A stretch of 5,621 nucleotides of DNA. Origin: an uncultured Clostridia bacterium. GTDB taxonomy: Bacteria; Bacillota_A; Clostridia; Peptostreptococcales; Anaerovoracaceae. The stretch is from positions 1-5,621 of the forward strand of contig CAMCER010000061.1 of the NCBI GenBank assembly GCA_945873875.1. Reading direction: 5' to 3'. The translations under genes and the position numbers were made by a program. This document shows positions 1 to 4,989 of the stretch, in pieces (within the stretch, counting starts at the first letter, position 1; every line of letters starts with the position of its first letter). The notes under the pieces were generated by a model. The model was not told where the DNA came from. It saw nothing but the letters and a program-made list of their open reading frames with translations, and searched no databases.

Positions 1-696
1 CACTGCCATTATGACGCCGCTTATGACCTGGGCCTGCCTGAAGGGTCCTATCATCAGACTGTCTGTTCTCAGCCACTCTACGAAGAACCTTTCCACCGAG
101 TAAAGGATCCCGTAAAGCAGGAATGTCTGCCCGTAGAATTTTCTTTTATTGTCCACCAGTATGAGCACGAAGAACAGTATCAGACACCATATGGACTCGT
201 AGAGGAATGTTGGGTGATACGTTTGTCCCCCGATGGTAACGGCCCAGGGCAGATCTGTGGGCCCGCCGTGAGCCTCTGAATTGAAATAGTTTCCCCATCT
301 TCCTATGGCCTGCGCCAGCACTATGGCAGGCATGGCCAGGTCCAGGATGTTCAGCGGCCTGTAATGCCATATCCTGCAGAGAATGAACACCGCCAGCAGA
401 CTCAGTATCAGTCCTCCGTGTATGGCAAGACCGCCCTGCCTTATATCAAAGATCGAAAGCGGGTCATCTTTATAGCTGTCCCACTTGAAGATCACATAAT
501 AAAGGCGCGCACCGATTATCCCTGCAGGTATGCAGATAATGCCGAAATCAAGGACTTTCTCTCTGGGAAGATCGTGCAGAGGCGCCCTCTTGTATATTAT
601 GAGCGTTGCCACGATGATCCCGATGGCTATCAGGATCCCATACCACCTTACGTCAAGGCCGAATATGGTAAATGCAACTGGTTCTGGTACTGGCAT
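1..696 (-). CDS. lgt: Prolipoprotein diacylglyceryl transferase Lgt, C-terminus cut by window edge
   Basis: Inner-membrane enzyme that transfers diacylglycerol from phosphatidylglycerol to the lipobox cysteine of prolipoproteins, the first step of lipoprotein maturation. The frame is open from an ATG at 696 to base 1 and gives 232 residues; Lgt proteins are usually about 260-300 residues, so the tail is missing. Hydrophobic segments lie near residues 18-36, 50-70, 95-110, 118-132, 167-182 and 190-201. The Lgt signatures are present: RWYG with Y19, the HGGL motif with H93, GRWGNYFNSE with R133, N136 and E141, HPTFLYES from H161, and Y199/R203/E207 in YSVERFFVEW. By alignment these match E. coli Y26, H103, R143, N146, Y235 and R239, residues known to be essential or important. 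The start is supported by an upstream AAGAAAGGA six bases from the ATG. The gene diverges from the metal-dependent regulator and probably has a leader of about 130 nt. Confidence 0.96.
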   Translation of the reverse strand, partial: MPVPEPVAFTIFGLDVRWYGILIAIGIIVATLIIYKRAPLHDLPREKVLDFGIICIPAGIIGARLYYVIFKWDSYKDDPLSIFDIRQGGLAIHGGLILSLLAVFILCRIWHYRPLNILDLAMPAIVLAQAIGRWGNYFNSEAHGGPTDLPWAVTIGGQTYHPTFLYESIWCLILFFVLILVDNKRKFYGQTFLLYGILYSVERFFVEWLRTDSLMIGPFRQAQVISGVIMAV

Positions 697-812
697 ATCG
701 TTCCTTTCTTCATTCCGTGCCGTTTATCTCTTTATCCCGTGCTGTCGGGAAGGTTTTACACTATTCTTTCGCCGCCGGCATTTCCATTCTCCGGGCTGCT
801 GCCGCGGACCTG

Positions 813-841
813 TTGAAAAATCGTCCCGTTTATTATATCAT
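813..841 (+). promoter_or_regulatory. Candidate sigma-A promoter for the DtxR-like regulator
   Basis: TTGAAA (813-818) and TATCAT (836-841) are separated by exactly 17 bp. The start site would be near 848, with a short leader carrying GGAGA (866-870) before the ATG at 877. The -10 overlaps the -10 of the divergent lgt promoter (832-837), so the two probably compete for polymerase. TATTAT-type repeats at 831-836 and 853-857 lie around it, but I see no clear DtxR or MntR palindrome. Confidence 0.45.
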
Positions 842-860
842 TTTACCAGAGTATTATCAG
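832..860 (-). promoter_or_regulatory. Candidate sigma-A promoter for lgt
   Basis: Read on the minus strand, CTGATA (860-855) is followed after 17 bp by a perfect TATAAT (837-832). The -10 box is preceded by TG at the extended -10 position (TGATATAAT). The start site would fall near 825, giving lgt a leader of roughly 130 nt. The -10 box overlaps that of the opposite-strand promoter. The assignment rests on sequence match only. Confidence 0.5.
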
Positions 861-876
861 AGATTGGAGAAATATC

Positions 877-1254
877 ATGAAACTACAGGAATCGGGCGAG
901 ATGTATCTCGAGACTATATACGTACTCAGCCAGGACAATCCGGAAGTCCACTCCGTTGACGTGGCAGCTGAAATGGGTTTCAGCAAGCCCAGCGTCAGCA
1001 GAGCTGTCAACCTTCTGAAGGACCACGGATATCTTGACATCGACAAAGGCGGCAAGATCACTCTTACTGAAGAAGGTCTTGCAGTTGCCGACAGCATCTA
1101 TGAGCGTCACAGAGTGTTAACTGATGTCCTGATGCATCTCGGCGTCAGGAAAAAGACTGCTGCTGATGATGCCTGCAGGATCGAGCATGTCATAAGCCCT
1201 GAATCATTTGAAAGAGTAAAAGAATATTTCGCTGATATCACAAAGGATAAATAG
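877..1254 (+). CDS. DtxR/MntR-family metal-dependent transcriptional regulator, two-domain form
   Basis: A 125-residue cytoplasmic DNA-binding protein expected to repress target genes when loaded with Fe(II) or Mn(II). Residues 1-65 form a winged helix-turn-helix, with the recognition region around AAEMGFSKPSVSRAVNLL. Residues 66-125 form the dimerisation and metal-binding domain, with ERHRVLTD and DACRIEHVIS. It has no C-terminal SH3-like (FeoA-type) domain, so its size is like MntR rather than full-length DtxR/IdeR. By alignment the metal residues are M9, E12, H78, C100, E103 and H104. M9 and C100 match DtxR M10 and C102, whereas B. subtilis MntR has Asp8 and Glu99 there. DtxR ancillary ligands E83 and H98 correspond to T82 and A96 and appear lost. 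GGAGA lies 6 nt before the ATG and supports the start. Which metal it senses, and its targets, cannot be read from the window; no metal transporter is adjacent. Confidence 0.92.
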   Translation: MKLQESGEMYLETIYVLSQDNPEVHSVDVAAEMGFSKPSVSRAVNLLKDHGYLDIDKGGKITLTEEGLAVADSIYERHRVLTDVLMHLGVRKKTAADDACRIEHVISPESFERVKEYFADITKDK

Positions 1255-1262
1255 TTATCCTT
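1243..1262. terminator. Perfect 8-bp dyad between convergent genes, possible weak bidirectional terminator
   Basis: AAGGATAA (1243-1250) and TTATCCTT (1255-1262) are exact inverted repeats around a 4-base loop that contains the TAG stop of the regulator gene. It lies between the convergent ends of the regulator and metH, the right place for a shared terminator. The stem is AT-rich and no long T tract follows on either strand, so efficient intrinsic termination is doubtful. Confidence 0.35.
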
Positions 1263-1284
1263 CCTGCAAAGGCCAGATGCCCTG

Positions 1285-3726
1285 TCAGCCCAGCACTTTC
1301 CGGGCTGCCTCAACAGACTGCATGGCGTCTTTGCTGTAGAAATCAGCACCTATTTTCTTTGCATAGCTTTCTGTAAGAACAGCTCCGCCTACCATTACTT
1401 TGCAGTCGGGGCTTTCTTTTTTTATTGCTTCGATAGTCGTCTCCATGCTCTTTAAGGTAGTCGTCATGAGAGCGCTCAGGCCCACGAGTTTTATATCATC
1501 TTTTTTGACGGCTTCTACCACAGCCTCAGGCGGAACGTCTTTTCCCAGATCGATCATGTCGTAACCGAAGTTTTCCATGATGGTCCTTACGATGTTCTTG
1601 CCGATGTCGTGGATGTCGCCTTTCACTGTTGCGATAACGACTTTCCCCTTGGATACCTTTTCCCTGCCTGAAGCTTCAAGGGATTCTTTTACCACGCCGA
1701 ATCCGGCCTGGGCAGCCTCTGCCGCCTGCATCATCTGAGGCAGGAATATCTCCCCGGTCTCAAATTCCTTTCCGATAGCATCAAGAGCCGGGACAAGCTG
1801 GTCGTTGACTATGTCCATAGGGTCATTCTCTTTAAGCATCTCCGCCACGATCTGCTTCGTTTCAGAGGCAAGACCTCTTTCAAGAGCGTAAAGGAGCGTG
1901 CCCTTTTCCGCTGCGTTTGCTGCTGAAGCATTTGGCGCTGCGCCAGACGGCGCATTTCCGGCTGCCGGTGCGGCTTGCGCCTTTGCGTTTGCAGGTGCGC
2001 TGGCTGAAGGCTCCTGCCAGTTCTTGTATTTGTCGATGAATGCGGTCGCGTTCTCATCTCTGTTGCTGAGCATCTCAAAGGTCCTGACTGTACCCATCAT
2101 CCCCTCATCTGCCGGGTTCATGATGGGGAGGTCAAGCCCTTCTTCAAGAGCCAGAGCCAGGAAAGTCCTGTTTATAAGCGGCCTGTTGGGGAGGCCGAAG
2201 CTGATGTTTGAAACTCCCAGCACCGTCTTCAGGCCCAGACGATCTTTGACCATTCTTATGGCCTTCAGAGTTTCCCTGACGCCGGCCTGCTCAGCCGAAG
2301 CCGTAAGCGTCAGACAGTCTATGTACACATCTTCTTTTCTTATACCGTATATTTCAGCCTCTTTCAGGATCCTTTCTGCTATTTCAAACCTGCCCTCTGC
2401 AGTTTTCGGGATGCCCTTCTCATCCAAAGTCAGCCCGATCACCGCCGCGCCGTAATGCTTTATCACCGGCAGAAGTTTTTTCAGGTTCTCAGCCTCGCCG
2501 TTGACAGAATTGACGATGGGCTTGCCGTTATATGCTCTCAGCGCCGCCTCCATGGCATCCGGATCAGATGTATCGATCTGAAGCGGCACGTCTGTGATGC
2601 TCTGTATCTTTCTTATCACCTCAGGCAGAAGTGTCTTTTCGTCGACCTCCGGTGCTCCCGTATTCACATCCAGCACTTCAGCACCGTCTTCCAGCTGGTC
2701 TGCTGCCTGGGACAAAATAAAATCATAGTCTTTCGCTGCCAGCGCTTCTTTCAGTTTCTTCTTACCCGTCGGATTGAGCCGTTCGCCGACGATGACAGTA
2801 TGGTCTATGTCAACGACGTTTGTCGCGCTGCATACCCTTGCTTTCTTATCTCTTTCCGGTCTTTCAGCGGGTTTATAGCTTTCTGATATCTTTTTCAGCC
2901 CGGCGATATATTCCGGAGTCGTGCCGCAGCAGCCGCCCAGCATGTTCACTCCGAGAGCCGGGTATTTTTCCATGGTTTTGCAGAAATCCTCTGCCGATAT
3001 GTCGTATTCGCCGGTCTCTGGAGAAGGCAGGCCCGCGTTAGGCTTTATGAAAACGGGAAGGTCGGTCTCCCTGCACATCTCATCTGCCAGCGGGAATATC
3101 TCGTCAGGTCCAAGGGAGCAGTTTATACCGATAGCATCAGCGCCAAGTCCCCCCAGGGTCATGGCCATATTCGCTATGCCGCATCCTGTGAACGTCCTTC
3201 CGGTCTCCTCAAAAGACATGGAGACAAAAACGGGAAGATCTGTATTTTCCTTCACTGCAAGAAGAGCTGCTTTGGCTTCGTAAAGATCAGTCATAGTCTC
3301 TATTACAGCGATATCAGCTCCCGACTTTTCACCCTGGACAGCCACCTGTCTGAAGCAGTCATACGCATCCTCAAAAGGCAGGTGCCCCAGCGGTTTCAGC
3401 ATTTTTCCCAAGGGTCCAAGGCTCACGGCTGTAAGCGCTTTCCCTGCTGCAGCGGCTTTGGCATTCTTCACTGCAGCATCGACCACTTCCTCCACCGTGT
3501 AGTCCGTATCTTCAAGCTTGAATCTGTTAGCACCGAAAGTGTTGGCATATATGATGTCAGATCCAGCTTCCACGTACTTTCTGTGGATGGATATTATGGT
3601 CTCAGGGTCCGTGATGGACAAAACTTCCGGGAGCACGCTGGTATCTGCTCCGCTTTTCTGGATCATGGTGCCCATGCCCCCGTCCAGGATGATTATTCTG
3701 TTTTTTGATTCCTCAAATATGTTCAA
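1285..3726 (-). CDS. metH: Cobalamin-dependent methionine synthase MetH, short form without reactivation domain
   Basis: Cytoplasmic enzyme that moves the methyl group of 5-methyltetrahydrofolate through methylcobalamin to homocysteine, giving methionine and tetrahydrofolate. From a TTG start the protein has 813 residues. Domains in order: homocysteine-binding barrel (about 1-285), with zinc ligands C203 and the C266-C267 pair in GGCCGTTPE; pterin-binding barrel (about 305-560), with GERLNPTG, DVNTGAP and QIDTSDP; an Ala/Pro-rich linker (about 572-606); the cobalamin cap (about 607-690); and the B12-binding domain (about 694-813), with D704-x-H706-x-x-G709 in GDIHDIGKN, where H706 is the lower cobalt ligand. 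The protein stops there, so the AdoMet-binding reactivation domain of the roughly 1,200-residue E. coli enzyme is absent. Start choice: GGAGAAG (3738-3732) lies 5 nt before the TTG at 3726, and homologues usually begin near NIFEE. An in-frame ATG at 3750 would add 8 residues but has only a weak ribosome site. It lies downstream of metF on the same strand. Confidence 0.95.
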   Translation of the reverse strand: MNIFEESKNRIIILDGGMGTMIQKSGADTSVLPEVLSITDPETIISIHRKYVEAGSDIIYANTFGANRFKLEDTDYTVEEVVDAAVKNAKAAAAGKALTAVSLGPLGKMLKPLGHLPFEDAYDCFRQVAVQGEKSGADIAVIETMTDLYEAKAALLAVKENTDLPVFVSMSFEETGRTFTGCGIANMAMTLGGLGADAIGINCSLGPDEIFPLADEMCRETDLPVFIKPNAGLPSPETGEYDISAEDFCKTMEKYPALGVNMLGGCCGTTPEYIAGLKKISESYKPAERPERDKKARVCSATNVVDIDHTVIVGERLNPTGKKKLKEALAAKDYDFILSQAADQLEDGAEVLDVNTGAPEVDEKTLLPEVIRKIQSITDVPLQIDTSDPDAMEAALRAYNGKPIVNSVNGEAENLKKLLPVIKHYGAAVIGLTLDEKGIPKTAEGRFEIAERILKEAEIYGIRKEDVYIDCLTLTASAEQAGVRETLKAIRMVKDRLGLKTVLGVSNISFGLPNRPLINRTFLALALEEGLDLPIMNPADEGMMGTVRTFEMLSNRDENATAFIDKYKNWQEPSASAPANAKAQAAPAAGNAPSGAAPNASAANAAEKGTLLYALERGLASETKQIVAEMLKENDPMDIVNDQLVPALDAIGKEFETGEIFLPQMMQAAEAAQAGFGVVKESLEASGREKVSKGKVVIATVKGDIHDIGKNIVRTIMENFGYDMIDLGKDVPPEAVVEAVKKDDIKLVGLSALMTTTLKSMETTIEAIKKESPDCKVMVGGAVLTESYAKKIGADFYSKDAMQSVEAARKVLG

Positions 3727-3898
3727 TTTATCTTCTCCAGGTAATTTCATCAGATAACATGCATCCGTCTGTTTATTTGTCAGACAGCTTGTTCGCCAGA
3801 CCTCTGCTCATCAGCATTCACTTCCGACCTTATGGCCCCGCAGCTGCCGGTTTCTACGCCGGGCTTTCAGTCAGCAGGACCCCTGTTTCTGCCGGCTC
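3727..3898 (-). other. metF-metH intergenic spacer
   Basis: These 172 bases separate two genes of one pathway. Apart from the weak promoter described separately, they hold a small dyad (CAGG/CCTG around ACC, 3875-3885) and an imperfect repeat of GTTTCT(AC)GCCGG at 3850-3862 and 3885-3895. I find no open frame with a plausible ribosome site. I also find no T-tract terminator and no cobalamin or SAM riboswitch core in the metH direction. It may be a transcribed, partly structured spacer of a metF-metH operon. Confidence 0.4.
3754..3783 (-). promoter_or_regulatory. Weak candidate promoter directly upstream of metH
   Basis: On the minus strand, CTGACA (3783-3778) is followed after 18 bp by TGTTAT (3759-3754). 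Transcription would start near 3747, inside or past the ATG at 3750, which fits translation from the TTG at 3726 with its own ribosome site. A 5-bp dyad, GTCTG/CAGAC, overlaps the -35 side. The match is moderate, and metH may instead be read from the metF promoter. Confidence 0.3.
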
Positions 3899-4759
3899 CT
3901 ACAGCAGGTCCTTTATCCCTTCGTACACGCGCTTTGCCACTTCAGGCGAATTCATTATATAAAGATGTATGCCGTCTATGCCGTGGTCGATGAGTCTTCT
4001 GATCTGGTCTACAGCATAGTCGATGCCCGCCTCAAACAGCCCTTTGGAGTCGTGTTCGTAAAGGCCTATCATCTTTGTGAACTCTGGCGGAAGACTGGCG
4101 CCGCTCAATGACACCGTCCTCTTTATCTGATTAGCATTGGTGATAGGCATGATGCCTGCATCCACCGGTACAGTTATGCCGGCTTTGTCCAGTTTATCAA
4201 GATAGCGGTACATCAGCTCATTATCAAAGAAAAGCTGGGTTATCAGGCCTTCCACGCCTGCGTCTATCTTATACTTGAGATGCTCGATATCCGTTTCAAG
4301 ATCCGGGCTTTCATAGTGTCCTTCCGGGTAGCATGCTCCCAGGATATTCAGGCCGCCCTTTTCCTTTATTATCGAAACCAGCTCATTTGCGTGCTCATAA
4401 TCCCCGGTGTTGCCTTTCTCCGGATCTATGTCGCCTCTCAGCGCCAGGACATTTTTTATCCCGCTTTCTTTAAGATCATCTATGGCCAGTTCGATCTGCT
4501 CGCGGCCTGCGTTGACACATGTAAGATGAGCCATGGTCTCGATGTCGTACCACTTTTTTATGGTCGATGCGATCTCACAGGTGAAGGCGTCTTTTTCCTT
4601 GCCTCCGGCCCCGTGGGTCACACTGATGTAGTCCGGCTCAAGCGGCTTCAGCTCTCTTACTATGTTATATAATTTGTTCTTGTTGATCGCTTTTTTCGGA
4701 GGGAATATCTCCAGAGAAAACGTGATCCTGTCATCCCTTAAAAGTTCAGGTATTTTCAC
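3899..4759 (-). CDS. metF: 5,10-methylenetetrahydrofolate reductase MetF
   Basis: FAD-dependent cytoplasmic enzyme that reduces 5,10-methylenetetrahydrofolate to 5-methyltetrahydrofolate, the methyl donor for MetH encoded just downstream. From a GTG start it has 286 residues, normal for a bacterial catalytic-domain-only enzyme. It forms a single TIM barrel with FSLEIFPPKK (E17, matching E. coli catalytic E28), SVTHGAGG (T48, matching T59), AHLTC (H78, matching H88), ALRGDI (D110, matching D120) and TQLFFD (Q175, matching Q183). Start choice: AAAGGGG (4774-4768) lies 8 nt before the GTG at 4759, and the resulting N-terminus (MKIPELL) is typical of the family. An in-frame ATG at 4777 would add 6 residues, but it has a poorer upstream site and would place the AAAGGGG inside the coding region. 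The electron donor is unknown; no RnfC- or MetV-like partner is in the window. Confidence 0.95.
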   Translation of the reverse strand: MKIPELLRDDRITFSLEIFPPKKAINKNKLYNIVRELKPLEPDYISVTHGAGGKEKDAFTCEIASTIKKWYDIETMAHLTCVNAGREQIELAIDDLKESGIKNVLALRGDIDPEKGNTGDYEHANELVSIIKEKGGLNILGACYPEGHYESPDLETDIEHLKYKIDAGVEGLITQLFFDNELMYRYLDKLDKAGITVPVDAGIMPITNANQIKRTVSLSGASLPPEFTKMIGLYEHDSKGLFEAGIDYAVDQIRRLIDHGIDGIHLYIMNSPEVAKRVYEGIKDLL

Positions 4760-4800
4760 AGGTCTTACCCCTTTCATTTACTATATTTTCCGTTGTAAAA

Positions 4801-4829
4801 ATTATACTACATCTGCGTGCTTTTGTCAT
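4801..4829 (-). promoter_or_regulatory. Strong candidate sigma-A promoter for metF(-metH)
   Basis: On the minus strand, ATGACA (4829-4824) is followed after exactly 17 bp by a perfect TATAAT (4806-4801). The predicted start near 4794 leaves about 35 nt to the GTG start of metF. It is the best-matching promoter in the window and probably drives metF and perhaps metH. The leader is too short for a riboswitch or T-box, so any control is more likely to act on the DNA. Confidence 0.7.
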
Positions 4830-4833
4830 TTGA

Positions 4834-4849
4834 AGGAGAGCATACTCCT
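4834..4849. promoter_or_regulatory. Small dyad between divergent promoters, possible operator
   Basis: AGGAG (4834-4838) and CTCCT (4845-4849) form an exact 5-bp inverted repeat around a 6-base spacer. It starts 4 bp upstream of the metF -35 box and ends 6 bp upstream of the TG of the divergent extended -10. This position would suit a regulator acting on both genes, but the half-sites are short and could be chance. Confidence 0.25.
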
Positions 4850-4855
4850 GAGTTG

Positions 4856-4864
4856 TGGTATAAT
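4856..4864 (+). promoter_or_regulatory. Extended -10 promoter for the AlaX-type gene
   Basis: TGGTATAAT combines a perfect -10 hexamer (4859-4864) with a TG at the extended -10 position. No good -35 lies at the usual distance (the 17-bp position reads GAGAGC). Transcription would start near 4871, giving a leader of about 120 nt before the ATG at 4990. Confidence 0.55.
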
Positions 4865-4902
4865 TTTCATGCAGGCGAAAAGGCTTTGCCAGCGACGGAT
4901 AA

Positions 4903-4921
4903 ATGGCTGAAAGCCAGCCGT
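4903..4921 (+). repeat. Repeated hairpin, copy 1
   Basis: Seven-base-pair stem ATGGCTG/CAGCCGT with loop AAAGC. The stretch 4905-4926 matches 4954-4975 at 18 of 22 positions without gaps. The two outer pairs differ from copy 2 in a way that keeps pairing (A-U for G-C, U-G for C-G). This copy can also fold into a competing hairpin with TGGCT/AGCCA. Confidence 0.5.
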
Positions 4922-4951
4922 CGGAATCATTAGAGAAACCAGTCACCATGT

Positions 4952-4970
4952 GCGGCTGAAAGACAGCCGC
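4952..4970 (+). repeat. Repeated hairpin, copy 2
   Basis: Seven-base-pair stem GCGGCTG/CAGCCGC with loop AAAGA, 49 nt after copy 1. It is the more stable copy and ends 7 nt before the Shine-Dalgarno sequence. The shared core is GGCTGAAAG(C/A)CAGCCG followed by (T/C)CG(G/A)A. Confidence 0.5.
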
Positions 4971-4989
4971 CGAACACAGGAGAATGATA

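Larger units (their letters stand above)
4871..4989 (+). ncRNA. Structured 5' leader of the AlaX-type gene, unrecognised class
   Basis: The transcribed leader of about 120 nt can form three consecutive stem-loops just before the Shine-Dalgarno AGGAG (4978-4982). Hairpin 1 (4871-4893) pairs GC-A-GGC with GCC-A-GC and has an inner AAA/TTT. Hairpin 2 spans 4893-4923. It can fold either as CGACGG/CCGTCG closing TGGCT/AGCCA, or as a 7-bp stem (4903-4909 with 4915-4921). Hairpin 3 is a 7-bp stem, GCGGCTG (4952-4958) with CAGCCGC (4964-4970), extendable by TGTG (4949-4952) with CACA (4975-4978) as an alternative. ATCATT (4926-4931) is the exact complement of AATGAT (4983-4988) next to the start codon. 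This suggests control of translation. I see no T-box motif, no T-tract terminator and no riboswitch core that I recognise. A leader role is inferred from structure and position only. Confidence 0.45.

Noticed and set aside
364..816. Plus-strand open frame of 150 codons opposite lgt
   Set aside because: The opposite strand has a complete and well-conserved Lgt frame, and this frame shows no recognisable domain.
1287..1306. GC-rich hairpin (GCCCGG/CTGGGC) at the end of metH
   Set aside because: It lies within the last metH codons, the stem is imperfect with a large loop, and no T tract follows, so it is not called a terminator.
1898..2455. Plus-strand open frame of 185 codons opposite metH
   Set aside because: It is a shadow of the GC-rich metH frame, including its Ala-rich linker. 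It has low-complexity sequence and no family motif.
3727..3898. Cobalamin riboswitch upstream of metH
   Set aside because: On the metH strand I find no B12 box and no GGTG-AA-TCC-like core. A faintly similar AGTCAGCAGGACC string lies on the wrong strand.
3705..3962. Small plus-strand frame across the metF-metH spacer
   Set aside because: It runs antisense over both gene ends, with no ribosome site and no recognisable protein features.
4760..4800. SAM riboswitch or methionine T-box controlling metF
   Set aside because: The predicted leader is only about 35 nt. It has no AGGGTGG T-box sequence and no SAM aptamer stems.
4869..4910. Short upstream frame of 13 codons beginning at ATG 4869
   Set aside because: It has no Shine-Dalgarno sequence and begins at or before the predicted transcription start, so it is probably not translated.
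4871..4989. T-box, guanidine, TPP or hammerhead identity for the AlaX-type leader
   Set aside because: I compared the visible strings with remembered consensus cores (T-box AGGGTGG, guanidine-II ACGR loops, TPP CTGAGA, hammerhead CTGANGA with GAAA) and none fits as a set.
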